Assembly: GCF_014270035.1 (NCBI RefSeq)
Contig: NZ_JACNEP010000001.1
Coordinates: forward strand, 372,001-436,000
DNA: 64,000 bases
Direction: 5' to 3'
Origin: Neptunicella marina
Lineage (GTDB): Bacteria; Pseudomonadota; Gammaproteobacteria; Enterobacterales; Alteromonadaceae
Shown here: positions 9,360-17,519 of the stretch, piece after piece
Position numbering within the stretch: the stretch's first letter is position 1
Layout: every line of letters starts with the position of its first letter
Notes under the pieces: generated by a model
Seen by the model: only the letters and a program-made list of their open reading frames with translations
What the model was told of the DNA's origin: nothing
Databases searched by the model: none
Program-made: the position numbers and the translations under genes

Positions 9360-9779
9360 TTAACCTGCCTTTTGCTGATATTGTTCCGATAATTCAGTTA
9401 ATACATGCATGGCTTTATAGGCCAGTTTTACCGGCACAAATACATGGTCATGGTAATAAGCTGCTACCACATTGGCACTAATATGATGAGCCGCTAAATG
9501 CTGGCTTATCGCAGCCGTTAATCCGACGGCCTCAAGTGAAGAATGCACTTTAAGCGTGATACACTTAAATACCCCCTCAAAATCCACGGCAAACCGCTCC
9601 GCCGTTTCACGCTTAACAATCAGGGTTATACCTTCTGGCTCCACAAAATGTGCCATAGGCTCCATGCCCAAAAAGTCACCGATTTGTCCATGCACAAAGG
9701 TACAAAATACAAATTCCTGCTCAGATAATACTGGCGATAAACTTGCCAGAATATGCTCTAAATCGGTTTCTCCAGCCAC
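9360..9779 (-). CDS. ACT-domain protein (ACT_3/ACT_7 type)
   Basis: A small cytosolic protein with two ACT-like halves: residues about 1-65 (GETDLEHILASLSPVL, then EGITLIVKRETAERF) and 66-130 (ITLKVHSSLEAVGLTAAIS, NVVAAYYHDHVFVP). That second motif is diagnostic of the ACT_7 family, thought to bind amino acids as regulators; no catalytic role is known. Start: ATG at 9809 is possible, but GTG at 9779 has a GGAG seven bases upstream and begins VAGETDL as relatives do, so GTG is preferred. It faces pfkA tail to tail and is 68 bases downstream of the dipeptidase gene on the same strand, so it may be read through from that operon. Confidence 0.85.
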   Translation of the reverse strand: MAGETDLEHILASLSPVLSEQEFVFCTFVHGQIGDFLGMEPMAHFVEPEGITLIVKRETAERFAVDFEGVFKCITLKVHSSLEAVGLTAAISQHLAAHHISANVVAAYYHDHVFVPVKLAYKAMHVLTELSEQYQQKAG

Positions 9780-9847
9780 TCTCGTTCTCCGTTCTGGCTC
9801 TGTTATCATTAGTGAAAATATGCGTTTAACTGCCTTGCGCGCCTCGA

Positions 9848-10558
9848 TTAATAAGCTAACACCGGAAAGTTATAATAATGTTTCGTTGTTTGCTGGCTAT
9901 CCTGTTCATGGGTGTAATGCCACCACTCCATGGGATAATTACTGAAATTGCCCTTTGCCATTAAATTTTTGAGGGTATAACGGTTAGCTCTTTGTTGAGC
10001 CGTAACCTCCGGGTTATCGGTATTGGACAGAGGATCAAACAAATCAAACTGCCCCCCCATATCCAGCAATTGCCACTGACCCTGTTCATTTTTCTGCGCA
10101 AGGCTTAAGTCTATGGTGTAACCACGACTATGGCCGGACTTTTCCGCGATATAGTCACCCAGCAAAACGCCTTTATCGAGATTAGGATAATATTCGGTTT
10201 TGGTTTTAGTATCCTCAATGTCATTCACCCAACGCACAAAATGATCTACCGCGCGCTGTGGTCGGTAACAATCAAATAACACCAGCTTTAACCCCTGAGT
10301 CTTTGCTGCTTGTGCCACCAATTGCAATGACGTTGCCGCGGTCGTTTTCAAAATACATTGCCGTGCCTGATAACCATCAACCACACTGCCAACAAAATTA
10401 TTACGGGTGGCATAACGCATTTGATAAATTGCATTGGGGATCAGTTTATTAACACTGGAAAAATCAGCAGGTAGTGACGGCTGTTCAGCCCGGAGCAAAG
10501 GACTGGCGAAAATAACTGCCAGTGCAACTAATGCTCTTGATTGTAAGAAGCTGGTAAT
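9848..10558 (-). CDS. D-alanyl-D-alanine dipeptidase (VanX/DdpX, M15D)
   Basis: A zinc dipeptidase that splits D-Ala-D-Ala. The family motifs are present: FDCYRPQRAVDHF, SGHSRGYTIDLSL (zinc His and Asp) and EWWHYTH (catalytic Glu and last zinc His). Start: in frame upstream of the mature part lies TSFLQSRALVALAVIFASPLL, a fine signal peptide ending LRA before EQP, but it has no ATG, GTG or TTG. An AAGGA sits eight bases before ATT at 10558, so a rare ATT start is proposed; the only canonical start, TTG at 10498, would cut the signal off. The start overlaps the upstream amidohydrolase gene by 31 bp. It ends a four-gene run with a two-component system. Confidence 0.85.
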   Translation of the reverse strand: MTSFLQSRALVALAVIFASPLLRAEQPSLPADFSSVNKLIPNAIYQMRYATRNNFVGSVVDGYQARQCILKTTAATSLQLVAQAAKTQGLKLVLFDCYRPQRAVDHFVRWVNDIEDTKTKTEYYPNLDKGVLLGDYIAEKSGHSRGYTIDLSLAQKNEQGQWQLLDMGGQFDLFDPLSNTDNPEVTAQQRANRYTLKNLMAKGNFSNYPMEWWHYTHEQDSQQTTKHYYNFPVLAY

Positions 10559-12072
10559 AATAATTGTCCTTGTCTGTTTAAATTAACGTTACCTTGCTCA
10601 ATAGCAAACTTACCATTAACCATCACCCATTCAAATCCGGTGGCTAACTGATGAGGATGCTGATAGTCAGCATGACTTTTTATCTGATTAAGGTCAAACA
10701 ACAACAGGTCAGCGCTGTATCCTTCGCGAATCAATCCTCGTTTCGGTAACCCGATGATCTGCGCAGCCAATCCTGTCATTTTATAGATGGCTTTTTCAAT
10801 GGTTAACAGACCCTGTTGTTTAACATATTGCTGCAAAACTTTTGCAAAACTGCCATAGCCCCGCGGATGATACATAGTCGGGCTGCCATCGGAACCAATT
10901 GCCACCAAACGGCTTTTCAGCAATTCTTCCTGAAGTGCATCGTCCATAATAAAATAAGCGGCAGAGGCACCTTCAGGCCCCAGATCATCAATTAATACAT
11001 CCTGAAAAGGCTTTTCCAGCAAGGTGGCGACTTCTTCCAGCGTTCTTCCCTTATATTTGCCGGTCCCCATTAAGGTGCTGCCCGGCCCTCCGCGGGATAA
11101 CACTTTATTTAATAAATATTGCTCCAGCTCTTTACGACGGGTCTGCACTGCCCGCTGCATCATGCCATCGGTTTTTGCCCATTGCGGAAATAATATGGCT
11201 AAACCGGTATAACTTGCCGTATAGGGGTAGATATCCGCTGTAATATGAATACGTTCGTTATTGTATTGCTCCAGCAGCGCCACGATGTCCTTACCACGCT
11301 CAGCGCCCTGGCCATAAACAGATTTAATATGCGAAATATGTACTTTGGCAAACTTGCCCTGACGCGCCAGTTCATGAATTGAGGTAAAAAGTTTGTCATC
11401 GTCCTCACTACGCATATGACTCATGATCAGCCGGTGTTTTTTACCAACAATTTTGGCCAGCGCGATGAGCTCTGATTCGGGAGCATGGATTGCAGGCACA
11501 TATTCGAGACCGGTTGATAAACCAAAATGCGTATCAAGTGCGTTGTTTAACACACTTTCCATTGCTGAGATTTGCTTTTCAGATACGTTGGAAACGTTTC
11601 CTATTCCAACATAGCGGCGCAGACTACCATGACCAACCAGCATGCCAATATTAACTGCAACACCCTGTGGATCCCACTGCTGTTGCCAGCTCTGGATACC
11701 ACTAATAGCCGGGCTAAAACCATCCTGTCCCAGTACAACGCTGGTAACCCCCATGCTAATAAAGTTAGTAAAAGCACCATCTTTAACCGGATTGCCATGA
11801 GCATGTAAATCAATAAACCCAGGGGTTAAATATTTACCCGCCGCATCAATAGTTTGCGTAGCGATAATATTGTGTTTAGCGGCGTCTCCAACAAAGCTGA
11901 CCTGCCCTCCCGTCACCGCAACATCACCAATAAAAGCAGGTCTGCCACTACCATCAATCACCCTTGCGTGGGTAAACAAAACATCAACGACACTGGCTCG
12001 CGCAGCAAAACCTGCAAGCAATAGGCTCACCGCAAGAAAAAACTGATAAAAGCGTCTACAGGATGTTGTCAT
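10528..12072 (-). CDS. N-acyl-D-amino-acid deacylase-like amidohydrolase, exported
   Basis: A metal-dependent hydrolase of the D-aminoacylase family, removing acyl groups from D-amino acids or acting on similar amides. The body starts ARVIDGSGRPAFIGDVAV and has the metal motif GFIDLHAHGNPV, a later SHMRSEDD, HISHIKSV and IGSDGSP with the last metal Asp. Start: GTG at 12111 overlaps the regulator gene by eight bases, but ATG at 12072 begins MTTSCRRFYQFFLAVSLLLAG, a clear signal peptide, and is preferred. The enzyme would then be periplasmic, like the VanX-like dipeptidase just downstream. Related exported deacylases are often annotated as D-glutamate deacylase or dihydroorotase-like. Exact substrate is unknown. 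Confidence 0.85.
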   Translation of the reverse strand: MTTSCRRFYQFFLAVSLLLAGFAARASVVDVLFTHARVIDGSGRPAFIGDVAVTGGQVSFVGDAAKHNIIATQTIDAAGKYLTPGFIDLHAHGNPVKDGAFTNFISMGVTSVVLGQDGFSPAISGIQSWQQQWDPQGVAVNIGMLVGHGSLRRYVGIGNVSNVSEKQISAMESVLNNALDTHFGLSTGLEYVPAIHAPESELIALAKIVGKKHRLIMSHMRSEDDDKLFTSIHELARQGKFAKVHISHIKSVYGQGAERGKDIVALLEQYNNERIHITADIYPYTASYTGLAILFPQWAKTDGMMQRAVQTRRKELEQYLLNKVLSRGGPGSTLMGTGKYKGRTLEEVATLLEKPFQDVLIDDLGPEGASAAYFIMDDALQEELLKSRLVAIGSDGSPTMYHPRGYGSFAKVLQQYVKQQGLLTIEKAIYKMTGLAAQIIGLPKRGLIREGYSADLLLFDLNQIKSHADYQHPHQLATGFEWVMVNGKFAIEQGNVNLNRQGQLLLPASYNQEH

Positions 12073-12103
12073 AACCGCCCAACTACATTGATGACCGAAT
12101 GTG

Positions 12104-12928
12104 TTATACACCTACCATGGTTTTCACTTTATCCCTATTACTACGACTGACTTTAAGCTCGCTACCACAGGTTAAAATAAGGTGATACTCACCACTCACA
12201 TGACTTACCATTTTGGTCACAAACCGAATATTGACAATAGCTGAACGGTGCACACGCACAAAATGTCTGGGGTCGAGTAATTCTTCGAGCTCCTTCATGG
12301 TACTGCGCATAATATGGGTACCATTCACCGAATGCACACACATATAATCTCCTGCAGCGTCTATCCATTTAATATCAGATAACGCCACCCGGGTAACCTC
12401 ATTACCATCTTTAACCGCCAGTACATCCGGATAAGGATTAATATTAATGTTTTTACCTTCGGCCAGGTCCTGCAATATGGTTTCGCAATCTTCACCTGTG
12501 AAATTGGCCACCAAAGAAGCCAGATGACGCTTTTGTTGTTCGCCTTCGCGCAACTGATAATGTTGCATCACTTTATTAATAGCCTGACCTAAACGCTCGT
12601 TGTCCACCGGCTTAAGCACATAGTCCAGCGCATGCACATCAAAGGCTTTAATCGCGTAGGTATCGTAAGCCGTGACAAAAATAATCAGGGGAAGAGGATG
12701 ATGATTTTGCGCCAGATACTGAATCAGCTGAAAGCCATTCATACCCGGCATTTGGATATCAAGAAAAACCAAATCAGGTTTTAACGCGACTATTTTATTG
12801 GCTGCATCGTTGCCATTATGACATTCACCCACCAATTGAATCTGTTCAAAATCCTGTAAACGAACCGATAATCCCCGCCTGGCCAGCGGCTCATCATCTA
12901 CTATCAGGGTTTTAATTTTCCTTTCCAC
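12104..12928 (-). CDS. LytTR-family response regulator
   Basis: A 274-residue LytR/AlgR-type DNA-binding response regulator. The receiver domain (about 5-120) has the acidic pair DDEP, phospho-acceptor Asp in LVFLDIQMPGMNGF, the Thr of FVTAYD and the Lys of YVLKPVD. The LytTR domain (about 168-270) has IDAAGDYMCVHS and HFVRVHRSAIVNI. Its start lies 17 bases inside the upstream histidine kinase gene, a sign of translational coupling and of a cognate pair. The deacylase and dipeptidase genes directly downstream are natural targets or partners. Confidence 0.94.
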   Translation of the reverse strand: MERKIKTLIVDDEPLARRGLSVRLQDFEQIQLVGECHNGNDAANKIVALKPDLVFLDIQMPGMNGFQLIQYLAQNHHPLPLIIFVTAYDTYAIKAFDVHALDYVLKPVDNERLGQAINKVMQHYQLREGEQQKRHLASLVANFTGEDCETILQDLAEGKNININPYPDVLAVKDGNEVTRVALSDIKWIDAAGDYMCVHSVNGTHIMRSTMKELEELLDPRHFVRVHRSAIVNIRFVTKMVSHVSGEYHLILTCGSELKVSRSNRDKVKTMVGV

Positions 12929-13994
12929 GTTTTTTTTCCTGAAATGGTAGCCTTATGCGGACTTTAACACCCGTGGGCTGATTTTTAGCAATATCAAATG
13001 AGTAATTGTCTCCATACAATGACTGCAAACGCTCCTTAATATTTGGCAAACCGACGCCTTTGCTACGGTACATAGAGGATTCATCCAAATTCACACCGGG
13101 GCCGTTGTCTGCGACTTCAATCAATACATCTTTGCCAAATGCGTTTGCTGATATCCAAATAGTACCACCTTGTTCAGATGCAGCAATGGCATATTTAATC
13201 GAGTTTTCAATTAATGGTTGCAATAACATACTGGGAACTAACGCATTTTCCACTTCAGGATCGATTGCAAAGTGCACTGTTAAACGGTCGTCGAAGCGTA
13301 CTTTTTCGATATCCAGATACAAACTTTCCACCTGAACTTCCTGCTTTAATGTCACCGTTTTAATCGGATCTTTGTCCAGTGAATAACGCAAAAAGTCACT
13401 TAATCGACTAACCATTTTATTGGCAGTATCGTTTTCTTTAACCAAAATCAGAGTAGATATGGCGTTTAAGGTATTAAACAAGAAGTGAGGATTTAACTGG
13501 TAGCGTAGCATTTTCAAATGAGCCTGATGTGCCATGCTCGACGCCTTTAATACATTACGTTTTTCTGCCTGCAGCATCTGGTAATACTTGATACCAAAAT
13601 ACAGCCCACTCCAGCTGAAAATGATATAAAACGAAGCCAGGCTATTGGTGAAATAATAAATCCAGTCTTCGGGCACATAACCAAATTTATAAATTTCCCA
13701 ATAATGCAGGTTTTTAATCACCGTCCATACCAGTGCAATTAAATAGGAAGCCAGTAACATGCTGCCAATTAATGCCAGTGGTTGAAAATCCCAGATACGA
13801 CGATAGAGATAACGCAGAGGGATAGTCAGTAACCAGCCCGCAATACCATTAAGCACAATAACCAAAACAAACACAGCACGCATATCGTGCAGAAACGATC
13901 CCAGATAATACACCAGCACAAAACCGGCCCAGCCACCGGTATGCAGGATCCAGAAAAAACGTTCCTTATCTTCAAACCACTTATTGATCGTCAC
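12912..13994 (-). CDS. LytS-type sensor histidine kinase
   Basis: A 360-residue membrane kinase of the His_kinase (PF06580) family. Four hydrophobic helices fill residues about 15-150 without a large outer domain. The H-box reads LRYQLNPHFLFNTLNAIST (phospho-His in NPHFLFN), and the ATPase domain has LQPLIENSIKYA (N-box), VADNGPGV and GVGLPNIKERL. The start is GTG at 13994 (MTINKWFEDKERFFW). The stop overlaps the response regulator start by 17 bases. With no sensory domain outside the membrane helices, it probably senses a membrane or cell-wall cue, but the signal is unknown. Confidence 0.93.
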   Translation of the reverse strand: MTINKWFEDKERFFWILHTGGWAGFVLVYYLGSFLHDMRAVFVLVIVLNGIAGWLLTIPLRYLYRRIWDFQPLALIGSMLLASYLIALVWTVIKNLHYWEIYKFGYVPEDWIYYFTNSLASFYIIFSWSGLYFGIKYYQMLQAEKRNVLKASSMAHQAHLKMLRYQLNPHFLFNTLNAISTLILVKENDTANKMVSRLSDFLRYSLDKDPIKTVTLKQEVQVESLYLDIEKVRFDDRLTVHFAIDPEVENALVPSMLLQPLIENSIKYAIAASEQGGTIWISANAFGKDVLIEVADNGPGVNLDESSMYRSKGVGLPNIKERLQSLYGDNYSFDIAKNQPTGVKVRIRLPFQEKKRGKEN

Positions 13995-14104
13995 GTGTTT
14001 ATCCGCTTAGAAATGTTAACGAGTGATTATATCAAGCGGGCCGTGAGGTAATCACGGCCACTGGTCTTAAGTCGGTGTTGACTTGTCGCAGTACTAAATA
14101 CGAA

Positions 14105-14569
14105 TTAATACTGGATATTTAATTTTTTGAGAAAACCGGAAATAACCCATACCGGTCCAATAAGCAGGAATTGTACATCCTTAAAGAAAGAGGGTTTTTT
14201 ACCTTCAATAGCATGACCAATAAACTGCAGGATCCACATCACGACAAATAAAATCAGGCTAAATTGCCAAACAGAAACATCCATATATTCCAGCCATTTA
14301 ATGCCCCAGAATACCAAAATACTCAGAGCTGTCATGGCGGCGCCCACCGGCCCCGATAATTTAAAGTAATAAAAAAGTACCGGAATAATTGCAACATGCG
14401 CAAAGGTAAAGTCGTACTTTTCCATAATGGGTAGTACCGGAATACAGTAAAGCAACGCAACGGTGACAAAATAAATCGCCGGCACCGCAATGTTGTGGAT
14501 TTTTTTGTTGGTAGGGTTTTGATGACTCTCTGAATATTCCTGCATTAATCGGTCAATATTTCGCATCAT
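14105..14569 (-). CDS. Mpo1/YGL010w-like (DUF962) membrane protein
   Basis: A 154-residue membrane protein with four hydrophobic segments. The family signature residues are there: ESHQNPTNKKIHNIAVP near the N-terminus and QFIGHAIEGKKPSFF near the C-terminus, which supply conserved His and Glu. The yeast relative Mpo1 is an iron-dependent dioxygenase in fatty-acid alpha-oxidation; a similar lipid role in bacteria is only inference. ATG codons stand at 14569 and 14566. It follows the PilZ gene by 39 bases on the same strand and could share its transcript. Confidence 0.88.
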   Translation of the reverse strand: MMRNIDRLMQEYSESHQNPTNKKIHNIAVPAIYFVTVALLYCIPVLPIMEKYDFTFAHVAIIPVLFYYFKLSGPVGAAMTALSILVFWGIKWLEYMDVSVWQFSLILFVVMWILQFIGHAIEGKKPSFFKDVQFLLIGPVWVISGFLKKLNIQY

Positions 14570-14608
14570 GCTCTCCGAAATGGCCTGTGGCCTGTCATTA
14601 TTGTTTTA

Positions 14609-15292
14609 TCAGATGGCGACCAGCAAATCGTCGAGTATTTCAGACACAGAATCTGCTGATTGTTCAAACTTTATACCATAATAAAAGCTCAGGCCATCAG
14701 TTCTGCTATTTACAATCATCGCTTTAATCATATGCGGCTCTTTACGATTACTTTCGATATGGACAAAGATTTCGCCGTTCTCCAGTTTTTGTTCGCTGTG
14801 ACCTATCTTCTTTACACTAATACGGCAACCTGTCGAGGACATATCAACAATCACACCCTCTTTTAAATATTTTTCATTGTCGCCGTTAAAAATTTTGGCA
14901 GGAATGCTGGTTGAGGCGCGTTTAGTAGAGCGCAAACCATGCAGCTGAATATTGCCTGGAAATTGTAAAAAGATCATATGCACAGGTTTGGTAAGCACAA
15001 ACATAACCTTACTCTGAAATGCTACAATTTCACCGGTATCTTCTTCAAGGATATAACGCACAACAATGTTCGCATCGTTAAAAATCATGTCACGCAAATT
15101 TCCCCATTTGCTCTCATCAGGAAATTTTATCATCAACATTTTATTACCATCACGGCCAATAAATTCAGAACGCACTCTTTTAGCGGCGTTAGGGCCTTTT
15201 AACTGCATATCAACGGCCATGCCCGGATGCATCGCATGCAGCTTTTTTAAATCTTCTAATGTCAGACGTTGAGTTTGCTTAAGGATTGCCAT
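14609..15292 (-). CDS. PilZ-domain protein with YcgR-like N-terminal domain
   Basis: A 227-residue cytosolic protein that probably binds cyclic di-GMP. Residues about 25-115 form a beta-rich YcgR-like domain. Residues about 120-225 form the PilZ domain, with RSTKRAS as the arginine-rich binding loop and VDMSSTGCRIS as the D-x-S-x-x-G motif. Such proteins often brake flagellar motors or adjust adhesion. The start is ATG 15292 (MAILKQTQRLTLEDL). It leads a short run with the DUF962 gene. No flagellar genes are in the window. Confidence 0.87.
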   Translation of the reverse strand: MAILKQTQRLTLEDLKKLHAMHPGMAVDMQLKGPNAAKRVRSEFIGRDGNKMLMIKFPDESKWGNLRDMIFNDANIVVRYILEEDTGEIVAFQSKVMFVLTKPVHMIFLQFPGNIQLHGLRSTKRASTSIPAKIFNGDNEKYLKEGVIVDMSSTGCRISVKKIGHSEQKLENGEIFVHIESNRKEPHMIKAMIVNSRTDGLSFYYGIKFEQSADSVSEILDDLLVAI

Positions 15293-15635
15293 TTAAATCT
15301 TTATCACCCGTAATACACTGAGGTACATCGTTAAATTTGTACGACAAGAAACTGTAAGTTAAAAATACCAACGTCCGTGTATATTTAATAACCTGTTGAT
15401 TATAGAGAAACATTTAACAACATGTTGATTTTTATGGGTGTATTAAATTCCTGAACAATGTTTTTTCATTGGCTGATTATTTTTGATACAAATAACCACG
15501 CCACATTTGCTGCTGTTAGAGAAAAACACAATCAGGTTTCATAAAACCAATTACAAAGTTCACCACACTCTAAAGCCAAATTATTGTAAAATTTTGCCAT
15601 CTGTCCATAACTTTATGTGAGCTGAAACAAAAACA
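15293..15635. other. 343-bp divergent intergenic region with a direct repeat
   Basis: The region separates the PilZ gene and the M61 peptidase gene, so it holds both promoters. No gene was seen. Two related 23-bp sequences, 15381-15403 and 15410-15432, share the pattern ATTTAA-AAC-TGTTGATT with 29-base spacing; the second contains the palindrome CAACATGTTG (15418-15427). They may be regulator binding sites, with no known protein assigned. Confidence 0.4.
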
Positions 15636-17435
15636 ATGACACAACAATTTCCCTCTGTGCATTATATTATTAGCCATGACGAGATAAATACCCACACATT
15701 TTGCGTAAAGATTGTCATCCCCACCCCCGATAAAAATGGGCAAGTGCTCAGCTTACCTGCCTGGATCCCCGGCAGCTATCTGGTTCGGGATTTTTGCAAA
15801 CATATTGGCGAATTTTCGGCAAAAAATAGCAATGGCGATGCTCTGTCATACTCTAAGCTGGATAAACAACGTTGGAAAGTCGAGCCCTGCCAGCAGAGTA
15901 TCGAAATAGACTACAAAGTGTACGCCTTTGATTATTCTGTTCGCGGGGCTTACCTTGATCAGGAGTTTGGCTTTTTCAACGGAACCAGTGTGTTTATGCA
16001 GGTCGAAGGCCAGCAAGAACAGGCGGTTGCAGTAACGTTAAATCAAAGTCAACATGCCAAAACTCACCAATGGAAAGTCGCCACAAGCCTACCACTGAGT
16101 GACACTACCCCACTTTACGCCTTCGGTGAATATCAGGCCCCAGATTATCAGGCATTAATTGACCATCCGGTAATGATGGGTAACTTGGATCTTATTCAAT
16201 TTGAACAACATGGCATTCAGTTTGATATGGTATTTGTTGGTGCAGCATCACTGGACAAACAGCGCATCGCAGATGATGTCAGTAAATTATGTGATCATCA
16301 TCTATCTATGTTCAGCAATGGCCTGGATATTGACCGTTATGTCTTTATGACCATGGTAACAGACAACGGTTTTGGCGGACTGGAGCATCGCGCATCTACT
16401 GCGCTAATTTGTGGACGCAATGATCTGCCCTCGCCGACTGATAACAAAGAAATATCAGAAAACTATCGCACATTTTTAAGCTTATGCAGTCATGAATTTT
16501 TCCACAGCTGGCTGGTTAAACGTATTCGCCCACAGGAACATATTAACGCAAATTTATCGCGTGAAGCCTACACCGAACAATTGTGGATATTTGAGGGCAT
16601 CACCTCTTATTTTGATGACTATGCACTGGTGAGAAGTGGCGTGGTTTCACAAGAGAGTTACCTTGAATTACTGGGGCAGATGTTAACCCGCGTGCACCGC
16701 AATCTGGGTAAATTTAAACAAACGGTTACCGAATCGAGTTTTGATGCCTGGACACGCTTTTACCAGCAAGATGAAAACGCCAACAACGCCATTGTCAGTT
16801 ACTACAGCAAAGGCGCGATAATAGCGTTGTGTCTGGATTTATATATTCGTCAAAATAGTGAACAGAAACTGACACTGGTCGAATTAATGCAAACCTTGTG
16901 GCGTGAATACGGGTTAACCCCTAATGGCACGCACCCGCGCGTTATTCACGATTTATGCACACAAATGGGGATTGATGCCGACAACCTGTTGAATCAGATG
17001 TTATACAGCACCGACCCATTACCTGTTGATAATTTACTAAACCAGCAAGGCATAGAAGTGAATTATCAGGCAGCTAATAATTATCAGGATAAAGGTGGTA
17101 AAAAGCTGACCAGCGCCATTAAACATCAGTTTGGTGCAACCTATAATGCGGAACCTAGCGGCGTTAAAATCACCTCGGTACTCAATGACTCCCCCGCAAG
17201 CAAAGCAGGTTTAGCCAAAGGAGATGTACTGGTCGCACTGGGTGAATGGCAAATAACGGCCAGCAATTTACAAAGTCTTATTGATAAATTAACGGCTAAG
17301 ACAACATTGTTAGTCTTTAGACGTGGCAAACTGCTTAAACTGACGTTTAGCCCTGTAGCAGCGTTAAAAGACAGTATTTATCTGACAGTTAAAGACAAAG
17401 ACTTAGCCGATAAATGGCTGGCAAAATCAATTTAA
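15636..17435 (+). CDS. M61 family metallopeptidase with PDZ domain
   Basis: A 599-residue relative of glycyl aminopeptidase. The N-terminal beta domain (about 8-160, with LPAWIPGSYLVRDF) is followed by the gluzincin domain. The zinc motif is HEFFH at residues 286-290, and the third ligand Glu sits in WIFEGITSYFDDY at about 320. A PDZ domain occupies about 510-580 (SGVKITSVLNDSPASKAGLAKGD cut short here). No signal peptide is seen, so a cytosolic role in peptide turnover is likely. Start ATG 15636 is preceded by GAGC but no strong ribosome site. A bidirectional terminator stands between it and feoB. Confidence 0.92.
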   Translation: MTQQFPSVHYIISHDEINTHTFCVKIVIPTPDKNGQVLSLPAWIPGSYLVRDFCKHIGEFSAKNSNGDALSYSKLDKQRWKVEPCQQSIEIDYKVYAFDYSVRGAYLDQEFGFFNGTSVFMQVEGQQEQAVAVTLNQSQHAKTHQWKVATSLPLSDTTPLYAFGEYQAPDYQALIDHPVMMGNLDLIQFEQHGIQFDMVFVGAASLDKQRIADDVSKLCDHHLSMFSNGLDIDRYVFMTMVTDNGFGGLEHRASTALICGRNDLPSPTDNKEISENYRTFLSLCSHEFFHSWLVKRIRPQEHINANLSREAYTEQLWIFEGITSYFDDYALVRSGVVSQESYLELLGQMLTRVHRNLGKFKQTVTESSFDAWTRFYQQDENANNAIVSYYSKGAIIALCLDLYIRQNSEQKLTLVELMQTLWREYGLTPNGTHPRVIHDLCTQMGIDADNLLNQMLYSTDPLPVDNLLNQQGIEVNYQAANNYQDKGGKKLTSAIKHQFGATYNAEPSGVKITSVLNDSPASKAGLAKGDVLVALGEWQITASNLQSLIDKLTAKTTLLVFRRGKLLKLTFSPVAALKDSIYLTVKDKDLADKWLAKSI

Positions 17436-17464
17436 ATCAGCATCTGCCGAATTAAATCCCCAAT

Positions 17465-17494
17465 AAAAACGCCGCAGATAAATGCGGCGTTTTT
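17465..17494. terminator. Bidirectional terminator between M61 and feoB
   Basis: ACGCCGCA - GATAAA - TGCGGCGT stem with five A on one side and T run on the other, serving both converging genes. Confidence 0.9.
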
Positions 17495-17519
17495 GGTTCA
17501 GGCTTGTTTTGCCGGCAAC

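Noticed and set aside
10498-10498. TTG at 10498 as the dipeptidase start
   Set aside because: It would remove most of an evident signal peptide and has no ribosome site at a proper distance. It stays the fallback if an ATT start is disproved.
9848-10558. Vancomycin-resistance vanX
   Set aside because: No vanH or vanA ligase genes are near; it fits the wider DdpX-type group for D-Ala-D-Ala use or recycling.
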